Shown piece after piece: positions 1-6,976 of a DNA stretch of 12,365 nucleotides. The notes under the pieces are model-generated. The model was given only the letters and a program-made list of their open reading frames with translations, did not search any database and was not told the origin of the DNA. The translations under genes and the position numbers were made by a program. The stretch is from positions 1-12,365 of the forward strand of contig CALVVD010000015.1 of assembly GCA_944363745.1 (NCBI GenBank), read 5' to 3'. Position 1 is the stretch's first letter; the number at the start of each line of letters is the position of its first letter. The stretch comes from an uncultured Bacilli bacterium (GTDB taxonomy: Bacteria; Bacillota_I; Bacilli_A; RF39; UBA660).

Positions 1-67
1 TACAAAGGCTAGTCCTCAAAGGATTTATGTGACTGAAAGTCAATGGATATTATCCGCCAGTGCCTAG
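1..67. other. G+C-richer sliver, possible end of an unidentified element
   Basis: This stretch is visibly richer in G and C than the next several kilobases. On the plus strand one frame is open from base 2 to a TAG at 65-67, about 21 residues ending TESQWILSASA, which could be the C-terminus of a gene entering from the left. It contains an 11-base palindrome, GGATATTATCC, and a small GACT/AGTC hairpin. It lies exactly where the neighbouring HAD gene loses its second half, so it may be the end of an inserted element or a rearrangement junction. I do not recognise the product. Confidence 0.3.
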
Positions 68-378
68 CATATTATAATAGTATCTCTAGTATTAGGATAT
101 AATGTTCCTCCTTCTTTTAACAAGTTATCTACATTTTTATTAAAAGCTTCATTAGCATACTCTTTCCCTTTTTCTCTTGGAAGATATCCATAATATATAT
201 TAACAATCGCATCTGATGTTTTACCCATTGCCGATTCAATTTGTTCCTTTGTAACGTCTCTAGTAATATCACTATGTTCTTCTTTTACAAAGCTAGTCGC
301 TTTAAGACAACTATCAACAGTATTCCACAAAGTACCATCTAAATCAAATATTATTGCATCTATTTCTTTATTTTTCAT
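64..378 (-). pseudogene. HAD-family phosphatase, N-terminal half only
   Basis: The product starts MKNKEIDAIIFDLDGTLWNT. The DLDGT loop carries the nucleophile Asp and the acid/base Asp of haloacid-dehalogenase-type phosphatases, and the cap-domain stretch with MGKTSDAI follows the usual layout of phosphoglycolate-phosphatase-like HADs. These are normally about 210 residues; here the frame stops at 104, just after the conserved LYPNTRDTI stretch. The motif II Ser/Thr, the motif III Lys and the motif IV acidic residues are therefore missing. The C-terminal end meets the G+C-richer sliver at the window edge, so truncation by an insertion or rearrangement is likely. The start is the ATG at 378 with only a weak GAGTG ribosome site. 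Activity is not expected. Confidence 0.75.
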
Positions 379-467
379 GCTATCACTCTTTTCAAAAGTT
401 TTATTATTTTTCTTCTTTACTCATTTCTTCTAACAACAAATAAAAACAGCATCTAAATTATAATATT

Positions 468-695
468 TTAATTTTCTATTAACTTCTCTATGCCCTCTTT
501 TTGAACTACCGAGAAATCCTCGGTAGTTGAATTTTTATCAAGTTCCAAATCAGCATAAATATTCTTTAAATGCAACCCTATATTATCAGAAGAACAATTA
601 TAAAGTTCAGCCATCGCTTTTTGTGTTAACCACAAGTCTCCTTCCTCGAATCTAACTTGAATACCTTGACTATGACTTTGCCTTTCAAAAATCAA
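468..695 (-). pseudogene. RhuM-family (virulence/abortive-type) protein remnant
   Basis: The readable part contains GDLWLTQKAMAELYNCSSDN, then a stretch matching HLKNIY.D.ELD..STTEDFSVVQKEG. This is the conserved N-terminal signature of RhuM-family proteins, a family of uncertain function common in accessory regions. Full members run to about 300 residues and continue after VVQKEG into a long conserved region. Here seven unrelated residues follow and then a stop, so most of the protein is absent. The 5' end is also broken: the only start in frame is a TTG at 695 without a ribosome site, directly preceded by an in-frame TAG. An orphan AGGAGG at about 748-754 followed by stops suggests the original start was lost. 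I call it a remnant. Confidence 0.75.
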
Positions 696-798
696 AAACT
701 AGAGCACTGCTGCTTCTAACAACTAAATTTTTCTACAAGAGTATCTCCTCCTAACTTATTATTAAATTTTACTATTCATTATTATGATATACCATCTC

Positions 799-822
799 TT
801 AAAATTTTTTTTAAAATTTTAA
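799..822. repeat. A+T-only inverted repeat downstream of dgkA
   Basis: Two perfectly complementary 10-base arms, TTAAAATTTT and AAAATTTTAA, are separated by TTTT. The hairpin contains no G or C, so it is a poor terminator. The gap 696-853 around it holds no gene that I can support. Confidence 0.35.
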
Positions 823-853
823 AAAAACTTCAATACTCTTAGATTTATAATTA

Positions 854-1246
854 TTAAAGTAAATCTATAAGCTTAGGAACAAAAATCATTAAAGCTATAA
901 TTGCACTAGTAACACTAAGTACAAACTCTGCTGCACTTGCTGTATCTTTAGCAACTTTAGCAAGAGGATGAAACTCTTTAGTAACAAGATCAACTGTACT
1001 TTCTATCGCTGTATTTATAAGTTCAACTACTAAAGTTAAGCCAATAATTGCAATTATGATTAACCATTGTGTCATTGATATTTTTAAGAAAAAACTAAAT
1101 AATAGTAAAATAATTGTACATATTAAATGAATATACATACTCTGTTCATTTTTATATGCAACTTTTAAGCCATTACAAGAATTTTTAACACTGGAAATAA
1201 TTCTTTTAAATCCAAATTGTTTATTATTTCTCTCTAGTGATGCCAT
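854..1246 (-). CDS. dgkA: diacylglycerol/undecaprenol kinase family protein
   Basis: A 130-residue integral membrane kinase of the DgkA family. In Bacillota this family phosphorylates undecaprenol (or diacylglycerol) with ATP and so feeds the lipid carrier used for cell-wall synthesis. Visible family signatures are the NE pair at residues 33-34, ELINTAIE at 75-82 and the conserved K97/K100-D101 stretch before the last helix. Three hydrophobic segments lie at about 38-55, 58-80 and 104-127, the expected trimeric-kinase topology. The ATG at 1246 lies inside the end of ybeY, giving a 23-base overlap. The nearest AGGAGG is 12 bases upstream, rather far, so translational coupling to ybeY is likely. 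Gene order ybeY-dgkA is standard in Bacillota. Confidence 0.93.
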   Translation of the reverse strand: MASLERNNKQFGFKRIISSVKNSCNGLKVAYKNEQSMYIHLICTIILLLFSFFLKISMTQWLIIIAIIGLTLVVELINTAIESTVDLVTKEFHPLAKVAKDTASAAEFVLSVTSAIIALMIFVPKLIDLL

Positions 1247-1691
1247 ATTTAATCAAAACCTCCTCTTGTTTTTTAAACATAATTTCCTCTTCTTCTTTAG
1301 TTTCATGATCATAACCTAGTAGATGATAAAGACCATGAACTGCCAAAAAACATAATTCTCGCTCAATTGAATGTCCATACTCCTTCGCTTGTTCTTTTGC
1401 TTTATCTAAACAAATATAAATATCACCTAATAACCTTGTCCCATCAGGAATAACCATACTTTTCTCATCTTCTAGAGCAAAACTAATTACATCAGTTACT
1501 CTATCAATACCTCTATATTCTTTATTTAATTTATGAATATAAGCATTATCTACAATTATTATACTACAACTAGCTTTTTCTAATCTTTCAATTTCGAAAG
1601 CCTTATTAATTACTTTTTCAATTATATCACTATAAGGAAACTCTTTATCTGTCTCATTATAGATAGTAACCTCATTCACAGTTTTAATCAC
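1224..1691 (-). CDS. ybeY: endoribonuclease YbeY (16S rRNA maturation factor)
   Basis: A 155-residue zinc-dependent endoribonuclease of the YbeY family, involved in 16S rRNA 3'-end maturation and ribosome quality control. The metal-binding H3 motif HGLYHLLGYDH is at residues 119-129, with the three zinc-ligand histidines at 119, 123 and 129. The conserved LNKEYRGIDRVTDVISF segment is at about 55-70. Length is typical. The first in-frame start is a GTG at 1691, only two bases after AAGGAA; the ATT at 1688 would sit at a more usual distance, so the start is slightly uncertain. The gene follows the VanZ-like gene and overlaps dgkA. Its product and RpsU, encoded at the head of this cluster, both act on the small ribosomal subunit. 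Confidence 0.95.
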   Translation of the reverse strand: MIKTVNEVTIYNETDKEFPYSDIIEKVINKAFEIERLEKASCSIIIVDNAYIHKLNKEYRGIDRVTDVISFALEDEKSMVIPDGTRLLGDIYICLDKAKEQAKEYGHSIERELCFLAVHGLYHLLGYDHETKEEEEIMFKKQEEVLIKYGITREK

Positions 1692-1734
1692 GTTCCTTTC
1701 TAATGCCTATAATATATCATAAAAAAAGAAGTTT

Positions 1735-2346
1735 TTAAAGTAATGTTATTAAACCGACTAAAAGAATAATAGACACTAAATTTAAAAACCACTCTGCTTG
1801 AAAGACTTTAGGACACATATTTCCTATCTTTAAAATAATAATATATAAATAATGTCCTAATATGCCACCAATTATATTTAATAATATATCATCAATATCA
1901 AAAACTCTACCTATCATTAACTGTGTTGTTTCAATTGTTAAAGATGCCACTGCTGTTAGTATGAATATTGGCAATAATTTTTTTTCTTTTAAAAAGTAAC
2001 TTGTAAAAAATCCATATGGTAAAAACATAATGATATTACCTAAAACATTCTTTAAAAATAATCTACTACCTAAATTATATCTAAACATCTCTCTAAAAGG
2101 GATTAAATTATTACTAGAGATATTATTATTATCTTGAAAAGTAACTACTTGGAACAAACATAATATATAAATAATAAAAGATAAAGCGATAAGTTCTTTA
2201 TATAAACAAAATTCTTTTTTATTTTTTATAATATCTGCAACTCTTAAAGTAATTGCAACAACAACTGAAATAATTACCATCGGTAAGCTGAAAGAAAAAA
2301 CATTTCCTATAGTTTCACCAATACTAGAAAACATTACATCACCCAC
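1735..2346 (-). CDS. VanZ-like membrane protein
   Basis: About 200 residues with four or five hydrophobic helices. It carries the VanZ-family pattern: NLIPF at 80-84, then LGNIIMFLPYGF at 102-113, E139 with Q142, and GRVFDIDDILLNIIGG at 146-161. VanZ confers low-level teicoplanin resistance in enterococci, but most VanZ-like proteins have no known role; a cell-envelope function is the usual inference. The first in-frame start is the GTG at 2346 inside the end of yqfD. I prefer the ATG at 2334, because GTGGGTGA lies a suitable distance before it and the yqfD stop is at 2339-2341. The gene occupies the place where phoH and yqfF are usually found between yqfD and ybeY. Confidence 0.85.
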   Translation of the reverse strand: MGDVMFSSIGETIGNVFSFSLPMVIISVVVAITLRVADIIKNKKEFCLYKELIALSFIIYILCLFQVVTFQDNNNISSNNLIPFREMFRYNLGSRLFLKNVLGNIIMFLPYGFFTSYFLKEKKLLPIFILTAVASLTIETTQLMIGRVFDIDDILLNIIGGILGHYLYIIILKIGNMCPKVFQAEWFLNLVSIILLVGLITLL

Positions 2347-3514
2347 TTTCTAAAGCTTGTTTCTTATTTTCTTCTTCTATATTAAAATCTTTTAAAGAAC
2401 TATAACTTGTAATATCTTCTTCTATTTTATAAAAGATTTCTATATCTATTCTATCAGTATTTCTTTCTTTTTTCAAAACATTTCTATCAATTACTTTAAT
2501 ATCTGAGCCTAATTTATTTTTTAATTTTTCTAAAGCTAGATCATAAACACTATCCAAATCATTTTCAAAATTTATATTTATTAATTCTACTTCACTTTTC
2601 TTAGTATAACTTAAACTAAGTGGTAACAAATTATGTTTCCAAATAATATTCTTTTTGCTCTTATAATTTTTATAATGATTTAACGATGTTAATTCTATAT
2701 CATTATTTAAAAAATTTATTTCTAAAACATTTTTACTATTATTTGTTCTTTTTTCTTCTTTATAACTAAGTGGTAAACTTAAAGAAACTTTATACCAAAC
2801 TTCTGCAAAAGCCTTCCCTTTCGCACTAACTTTACTAACAATATTATCATTATTTTTAATTAAACCACTAATTAAAACATCTCCCTTATTAACATAAGCA
2901 TATTTTTTAGTAACTACTTCACCACTATCTGCCTCTATCCTTGTAATCATACCACTTTTAGATGCTATTATATTACGAGGTTCATTTTCTTTAACTTCTT
3001 CATTCTTAACTCTTTTTATAACATTAACATTATAACTAACCCCATCTTCTTCAATTTCAATCCACTCTAACAAATCTTTTTCTTTATCTAATATTTTACT
3101 TTCTATCTTTTCTTTCTCATCATAACTAACTTTAAATTTATATTTAGAAATTCCTAACTCTTTTAAATCAGTTAAAATAATATCACTTAACTCTTCATCA
3201 TCTAAAACTACTTTAACATCAAAAATTATATTAGTTAATAATGTTAAAAAAAGAAATCCCAAAATTAAAGATATAATAAAAAGTTTTCTTACTTTAAAGA
3301 AATTTATAAAATAAATTAATCCTTTTCTTTTAACTATCTCTATTTTATAAGTAGTTTTAAGTTTCTTTAACTTTTCATAATCTTCTTCTAATACTTCTAT
3401 AATAATATAATCTCTACTACTTTTTATCTTTCTAAAACAAATATTAAATCTAACTAAAAACATTATAAAAGTATCTATTCTTTTACCTGTAATTTTTAAT
3501 ATATATCTACTCAT
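2339..3514 (-). CDS. yqfD: YqfD family protein (sporulation-associated)
   Basis: A 391-residue protein with one transmembrane helix at about 77-98 and a long following domain containing KSGMITRIEADSGE and VNKGDVLISG, the signature segment of the YqfD family. In Bacillus subtilis yqfD lies next to yqfC, is transcribed in the mother cell, and its loss affects sporulation at a middle stage. The biochemical role is unknown. The start overlaps the end of yqfC by 8 bases, so the two are almost certainly co-translated. The Lys/Glu/Ile-rich composition fits the A+T-rich genome. Presence of the pair does not prove that the organism sporulates, since it also persists in some lineages not known to form spores. 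Confidence 0.88.
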   Translation of the reverse strand: MSRYILKITGKRIDTFIMFLVRFNICFRKIKSSRDYIIIEVLEEDYEKLKKLKTTYKIEIVKRKGLIYFINFFKVRKLFIISLILGFLFLTLLTNIIFDVKVVLDDEELSDIILTDLKELGISKYKFKVSYDEKEKIESKILDKEKDLLEWIEIEEDGVSYNVNVIKRVKNEEVKENEPRNIIASKSGMITRIEADSGEVVTKKYAYVNKGDVLISGLIKNNDNIVSKVSAKGKAFAEVWYKVSLSLPLSYKEEKRTNNSKNVLEINFLNNDIELTSLNHYKNYKSKKNIIWKHNLLPLSLSYTKKSEVELININFENDLDSVYDLALEKLKNKLGSDIKVIDRNVLKKERNTDRIDIEIFYKIEEDITSYSSLKDFNIEEENKKQALESG

Positions 3515-3749
3515 CTTTTATCTCTAAACTCTCTAAATTTCCTATTATTAATATTTCTTTATCTGCAAGTTTATTTAAAGAAAATTCTCTGCCTATTAAA
3601 GATACTTTTTTATCATTAGTTTTAATAGTTATCTTAGAACTACCTAAAGAAATAATTCTTTTGTAATTACAAATATGTATTTTATTATCATAAATATCAA
3701 TATGAAATAAAGAAGGATCAAGAAAATTACGTAATTTATCACTTAACAT
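3507..3749 (-). CDS. yqfC: YqfC family sporulation-associated protein
   Basis: An 80-residue protein in the yqfC position between rpsU and yqfD. It has the family pattern: hydrophobic strands around a central YKRIISLGSSKITIKT stretch, then VSLIGREFSLNKLADKEILI. YqfC is a small protein of unknown mechanism required for efficient sporulation in B. subtilis. A GTG at 3758 is also in frame. I choose the ATG at 3749, because AGGTGA lies five bases before it and overlaps that GTG. The last codons overlap yqfD. The identification rests as much on position as on sequence. Confidence 0.78.
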   Translation of the reverse strand: MLSDKLRNFLDPSLFHIDIYDNKIHICNYKRIISLGSSKITIKTNDKKVSLIGREFSLNKLADKEILIIGNLESLEIKDE

Positions 3750-3783
3750 AGCTTTCACCTAATAAAGTGTATGATATTTACAA

Positions 3784-3812
3784 AGAAAAAAGAAACTAAA
3801 TTAATTAGTCTC
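3784..3812 (-). terminator. rho-independent terminator or attenuator after rpsU
   Basis: On the minus strand GAGACTAA pairs with TTAGTTTC (8 bp with one G-U pair) around a five-base loop, followed by TTTTTTC. The left arm includes the last rpsU codons and the stop codon. It lies between rpsU and yqfC, so it probably reduces read-through and lets rpsU be expressed above the downstream genes. Confidence 0.75.
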
Positions 3813-4008
3813 TTTCTCTTCTTCTTTTACGTTCATTCTTACGAGCATTCTTAATAGCTTCTTTCTTAGCCTTTCTTCTTCTAACTCCTGGTTTATCATA
3901 AGCATCGTGTTTTTTCGCTTCAGAAGGGACACCACTTTTTGCAAGCTTTTGTTTATATCTTTTAATAGCATAATCTAGATTACCATTTTTAACTTGAACT
4001 TGTGCCAT
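3805..4008 (-). CDS. rpsU: 30S ribosomal protein S21
   Basis: A 67-residue, strongly basic protein of the bS21 family, a small-subunit protein near the platform that helps initiation on mRNAs with Shine-Dalgarno sequences. It has the family N-terminus with LDYAIKRYKQKLAKSGV, followed by a conserved basic stretch (KPGVRRRKAKKEAIKNARK) and a final RKRRRERD tail. The ATG at 4008 is preceded by GGGAGGG at good spacing. It has its own consensus-like promoter and a hairpin right at its stop codon. It heads the yqfC-yqfD-ybeY-dgkA cluster, as in other Bacillota. Confidence 0.96.
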   Translation of the reverse strand: MAQVQVKNGNLDYAIKRYKQKLAKSGVPSEAKKHDAYDKPGVRRRKAKKEAIKNARKNERKRRRERD

Positions 4009-4044
4009 AACTACTATCCCTCCCTTCGCTTTTTTCTACAACTG

Positions 4045-4073
4045 ATTATAACACCTTAAAGCTTGATATACAA
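4045..4073 (-). promoter_or_regulatory. sigma-A-type promoter for rpsU
   Basis: On the minus strand TTGTAT (4073-4068) and a perfect TATAAT (4050-4045) are separated by exactly 17 bases. Transcription would begin near 4038, followed by the GGGAGGG ribosome site and the rpsU ATG at 4008. Confidence 0.85.
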
Positions 4074-4098
4074 CATTTTTTTACGTTTTTTTACGAAT

Positions 4099-4221
4099 TT
4101 AGAGCAAAGAAGTTAACATTTCTCCTAAAAATATTCCAAAATTATAGACTAAGATAACAAATAAAGTCTCTAAAATAACAAATGATATTTTTTTAAAAAT
4201 ACTTTTTAATCTAAGGGACAA
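4099..4221 (-). CDS. possible 40-aa hydrophobic peptide, bacteriocin immunity candidate
   Basis: An open frame of 40 codons starting with TTG at 4221 and ending TAA at 4099. It overlaps the last 16 bases of the second precursor peptide. The start follows GGAAGTGG by six bases, which could serve as a ribosome site. The N-terminus is basic (R4, K6, K10, K11) and is followed by one long hydrophobic stretch at about 12-33, so it would insert in the membrane. Position directly after the two precursors is where cognate immunity genes of class II bacteriocins usually sit, and small membrane immunity peptides are known. The TTG start and short length make it uncertain that the frame is translated. 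The rpsU promoter begins about 25 bases downstream. Confidence 0.45.
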   Translation of the reverse strand: MSLRLKSIFKKISFVILETLFVILVYNFGIFLGEMLTSLL

Positions 4222-4379
4222 GTATTACCACTTCCTATTCTTCTAATAGATGAACCTAACTTTCTTCCTGCTGATATTAAAATATCAATTAAATCACCAA
4301 TATAGTTAATCATAGAACTAGTTAGGCTACTACTTCCTCCCTTTATATTCTTTAATTCTTTATTATTTAACCTTTTCAT
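4206..4379 (-). CDS. double-glycine precursor peptide B (putative two-peptide bacteriocin)
   Basis: A 57-residue precursor beginning MKRLNNKELKNIKGG. The 15-residue leader has the consensus of substrates cleaved after Gly-Gly by C39-peptidase exporters and shares NKELKNIKGG with the peptide encoded just upstream. The mature part (42 aa) starts SSSLTSSM, contains the GxxxG motif G38-RKL-G42 and four basic residues (R39, K40, R46, R47) in a likely amphipathic helix, and ends SGNTCPLD with a single cysteine at 54. The ATG shares its A with the stop of peptide A (TAATG), and GGAGGTG in the end of the A gene is the ribosome site, so translation is coupled. A class IIb bacteriocin partner is the best reading; a signalling peptide is possible but less likely. 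Confidence 0.85.
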   Translation of the reverse strand: MKRLNNKELKNIKGGSSSLTSSMINYIGDLIDILISAGRKLGSSIRRIGSGNTCPLD

Positions 4380-4525
4380 TATTCACCTCCACATGGTTCT
4401 GGATTAGTAATACCACTAATAACACCTACTAAGAAAGCAACTAAAGCAGATATACCTATCACTAACCCTAATGATGCTTCTCCACCTTTAATATTCTTTA
4501 ATTCCTTATTTGTCAATTCTTTCAT
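4379..4525 (-). CDS. double-glycine precursor peptide A (putative two-peptide bacteriocin)
   Basis: A 48-residue precursor, MKELTNKELKNIKGG followed by a 33-residue mature part. The leader matches double-glycine leaders and its twin in peptide B. The mature peptide is very hydrophobic, with G20xxxG24 and G34xxxG38 motifs of the kind through which helices of two-peptide bacteriocins associate, and ends in NPEPCGGE with a single cysteine at 44. The Pro-x-Cys ending recalls, from memory, class IIb-like peptides of gut Bacillota; the exact family is unchecked. GGAGGG lies five bases before the ATG at 4525, which overlaps the stop of the preceding gene as ATGA. It is followed, with a one-base overlap, by peptide B. 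Confidence 0.87.
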   Translation of the reverse strand: MKELTNKELKNIKGGEASLGLVIGISALVAFLVGVISGITNPEPCGGE

Positions 4526-4905
4526 TTTTCCCTCCAACAATCAATAATCAAACTAAATAAAGTTCTTTTAGTATCTTGAATTATTATAGTCTCTATATTA
4601 TTAGTAGTTTTTAATTTCTTAGAAAATTCTAAAGTAAAGATAATATTTTTATCTACTTTATTAAAGTCTTTAATTTTATAAGTATATTTATCATCATTAA
4701 AATATAAATAACTATTATCAAAAAATAAATTCTTAGAAGCTTTATCTACAATTACTTGATAAATATAATCTGTATCTTTAATAATAGAGTAAGATTTATA
4801 AGTCCATATTTTAAATCTTAAAAGATAATATAAAAATAATATAATTAAAATTAATATAAAGAATGTAAAAAAATTAAGTAAATTATTTCTATTAAAATTT
4901 CTCAT
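4522..4905 (-). CDS. one-helix membrane protein of the bacteriocin operon
   Basis: A 127-residue protein with a basic N-terminus, one hydrophobic helix at about 10-30, and a roughly 95-residue domain predicted to lie outside the membrane, alternating in strand-like pattern and rich in Lys, Asn and Ile. I do not recognise a named family with certainty. Size, topology and position between exporter and precursors fit a shortened HlyD-like accessory protein (such exporters often need a membrane-fusion partner) or an immunity protein. The start at 4905 overlaps the end of the exporter gene by 14 bases, and its TGA overlaps the ATG of peptide A, so it is an integral member of the operon. Confidence 0.75.
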   Translation of the reverse strand: MRNFNRNNLLNFFTFFILILIILFLYYLLRFKIWTYKSYSIIKDTDYIYQVIVDKASKNLFFDNSYLYFNDDKYTYKIKDFNKVDKNIIFTLEFSKKLKTTNNIETIIIQDTKRTLFSLIIDCWREK

Positions 4906-6976
4906 AACATTTCCCCTTATCTAGATAAAAGATTCTATTAAATAAATTTTTATTTGTAAGACGATGAGAAATATAAATAACAATTTTATCTTTATAATAT
5001 TTTAAAATATTTTCTAATATCTCTTTTTCTAATTTAGTATCTACATTACTAAGACATTCATCTAAAATTAAAACTTCACTAGGTTTAAACAACCCCTGTG
5101 CTAGACTTATTCTACTTCTTTCTCCTTTACTTAAATTTTCACCATTATCATAAATAACTGTATCTAAATCATAATTTTTATCGTGTAATAATTTATTGAC
5201 ACCAGTCATTTTTAAGAGTTGATCTAAATTAATAAATGGTTTTCTATCAAGATAAATGTTATCTTTTAAATTACCATTACTTAACATTTCATCATTTGGT
5301 ATATAAGTAATTAAATTTCTAAGATCTGCTAAATTATAATGTGTTATATCTATATTACCTATTTTAATGTGATTATAATTAACTGGTAAATATCTACCTA
5401 ATAGTTTTACTAAAGTACTTTTACCACTTCCAGAATTTCCATATATAAATACTTTATCTTTAGAATTTATCTTAATATTAATATTATCTAATATAAGATT
5501 ATCAGTATATTTAAAAGATAAGTTTTTAATAACAATAGATAAATTATGATTAGAATAATTATAGTTTAAAGGAAGTAATACTTCTCCTTGTAAAGAGAAT
5601 ATATCCTCTAATCTTTCTTTTATTTTAAAACATTCTTGGTATTTAAAAACTACTAAAATTATCGCTTCTATATTTTTTAAGGCCATAAAGATAAAGCTTT
5701 CTATTAAAATAAAAGTAGCAAGACTAATTGTATTAGTAGTAATTAATAAAACACCTGTTACTCCTAAAATAAAAAGATAAGAAAATCCTTCAAAAAGATT
5801 AAGAATATTACTTATAAAGTATTTATATCTATTAACACTATAACTAGCTTCTATATTATTTCCCATTGCTTTTGAAAAACTTTTAGCCATTACTTTCTCT
5901 AAGTTTAAACCCTTAATTTTTTCATTATTATTAATTACTTGTTGAACTTTATTATCATATTTATTTTTCGTTTGATAATACCTTTCTAAATTATAGATAC
6001 TTATTTTTCTTTGTAACCATATAAATATAAATAACAAAATATTACTTATAAATAAGATTATTACCATAATACTATTTAAGTAACAAAAGAAAATATAAAT
6101 AAATAATAAGATGAAAATACTATTTATAATAGTTAAAAATGATGAAATAAAATACTCTGAAAAGATATCAATATCATTAAATAAAGATATAATAACTCCC
6201 CTTTCTTTAGTTTGATAATATATATTTGGAAGTGTTAATAAGTGATTAATTAGAGTCAATTTAAGATTATAACTGAATTTGGCATTTAATTTACTTATAT
6301 GTAAATTAATAATGAAAGTAAGAATATTTTTTAATATTAAGAGTATTAAAAAAGTAAATAATAGAACAAGTAAATTATATAGTGACTTATTAATAATAGA
6401 ATTATTTAAGATTACTTTTAAGGAAAATAGATTTAAAAGTTCTAAACAAAGAGAAAAACAAATTAAAATAATGATAACTATTATGGTTTTCTTTCTTTTT
6501 TTGATAAGATTAGTTAAAACATTTTTAATAATATTAATTTTATTAATCTTTTTTATGTTACTAGTCTTTTCAATAAAAAGATAATTATGGGTGGTGATAT
6601 TGTTAAATTCCTCTAAAGTCAACTCTTTAATTCCAATACTAGGATCTTTAATAATTATTTTTTTAGGAGTTATCTTTATAATTATTACATAATGAAATCC
6701 ACCATCATTAAGTTTTAGATGAGCAATAAAAGGGGTATTTTTATTATTTACAGTTGTAATAATACCATTAACTCCATAACTATTAAATCCCAAATTTCTA
6801 GCTGCCATCATAAGTCCATACATACTACTACCTTCTTTAGTAGTGTAACTAATTTTTTCTAAATAACTTCTTGTTACATTACACTTATAATACTTTAATA
6901 TTGATAATAATGAACTTACTCCACAGTCATAATTACTTTGCTGAAATTCTAATTTTAATCTTTTTATTATTAACAC
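4892..6976 (-). CDS. peptidase-containing ABC exporter for double-glycine peptides
   Basis: A 694-residue half-transporter of the bacteriocin-processing (PCAT/SunT-like) type. Residues 1-135 form a C39 peptidase with Q12, C18 in NYDCG, H95 in GGFHYV and D111 in KDPSIG, the expected catalytic set. Six hydrophobic helices span about 163-440. The nucleotide-binding domain has Walker A GNSGSGKST at 513-521, signature LSKGE at 615-619, Walker B VLILDE at 635-640 and H-loop H671. The usual Q-loop glutamine appears to be Asn (YIPND, N561). It should remove the leaders of peptides A and B after Gly-Gly and export the mature parts. The listed GTG start overlaps AGGAGGTG; initiation may be at a nearby ATA codon. 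It heads a four- or five-gene operon. Confidence 0.93.
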   Translation of the reverse strand: MLIIKRLKLEFQQSNYDCGVSSLLSILKYYKCNVTRSYLEKISYTTKEGSSMYGLMMAARNLGFNSYGVNGIITTVNNKNTPFIAHLKLNDGGFHYVIIIKITPKKIIIKDPSIGIKELTLEEFNNITTHNYLFIEKTSNIKKINKINIIKNVLTNLIKKRKKTIIVIIILICFSLCLELLNLFSLKVILNNSIINKSLYNLLVLLFTFLILLILKNILTFIINLHISKLNAKFSYNLKLTLINHLLTLPNIYYQTKERGVIISLFNDIDIFSEYFISSFLTIINSIFILLFIYIFFCYLNSIMVIILFISNILLFIFIWLQRKISIYNLERYYQTKNKYDNKVQQVINNNEKIKGLNLEKVMAKSFSKAMGNNIEASYSVNRYKYFISNILNLFEGFSYLFILGVTGVLLITTNTISLATFILIESFIFMALKNIEAIILVVFKYQECFKIKERLEDIFSLQGEVLLPLNYNYSNHNLSIVIKNLSFKYTDNLILDNINIKINSKDKVFIYGNSGSGKSTLVKLLGRYLPVNYNHIKIGNIDITHYNLADLRNLITYIPNDEMLSNGNLKDNIYLDRKPFINLDQLLKMTGVNKLLHDKNYDLDTVIYDNGENLSKGERSRISLAQGLFKPSEVLILDECLSNVDTKLEKEILENILKYYKDKIVIYISHRLTNKNLFNRIFYLDKGKCYEKF

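Noticed and set aside
799..822. Terminator of dgkA
   Set aside because: The hairpin has no G-C pairs and no T-run follows on the minus strand.
2339..2341. Possible TGA-as-tryptophan code of Mollicutes
   Set aside because: TGA ends yqfD and the 127-aa gene in places where the next gene starts, and tryptophans are encoded by TGG.
6279..6584. Plus-strand open frame of 101 codons
   Set aside because: It lies wholly inside the exporter gene on the other strand, has low-complexity Ile/Leu/Phe content from A+T-rich sequence, and no ribosome site.
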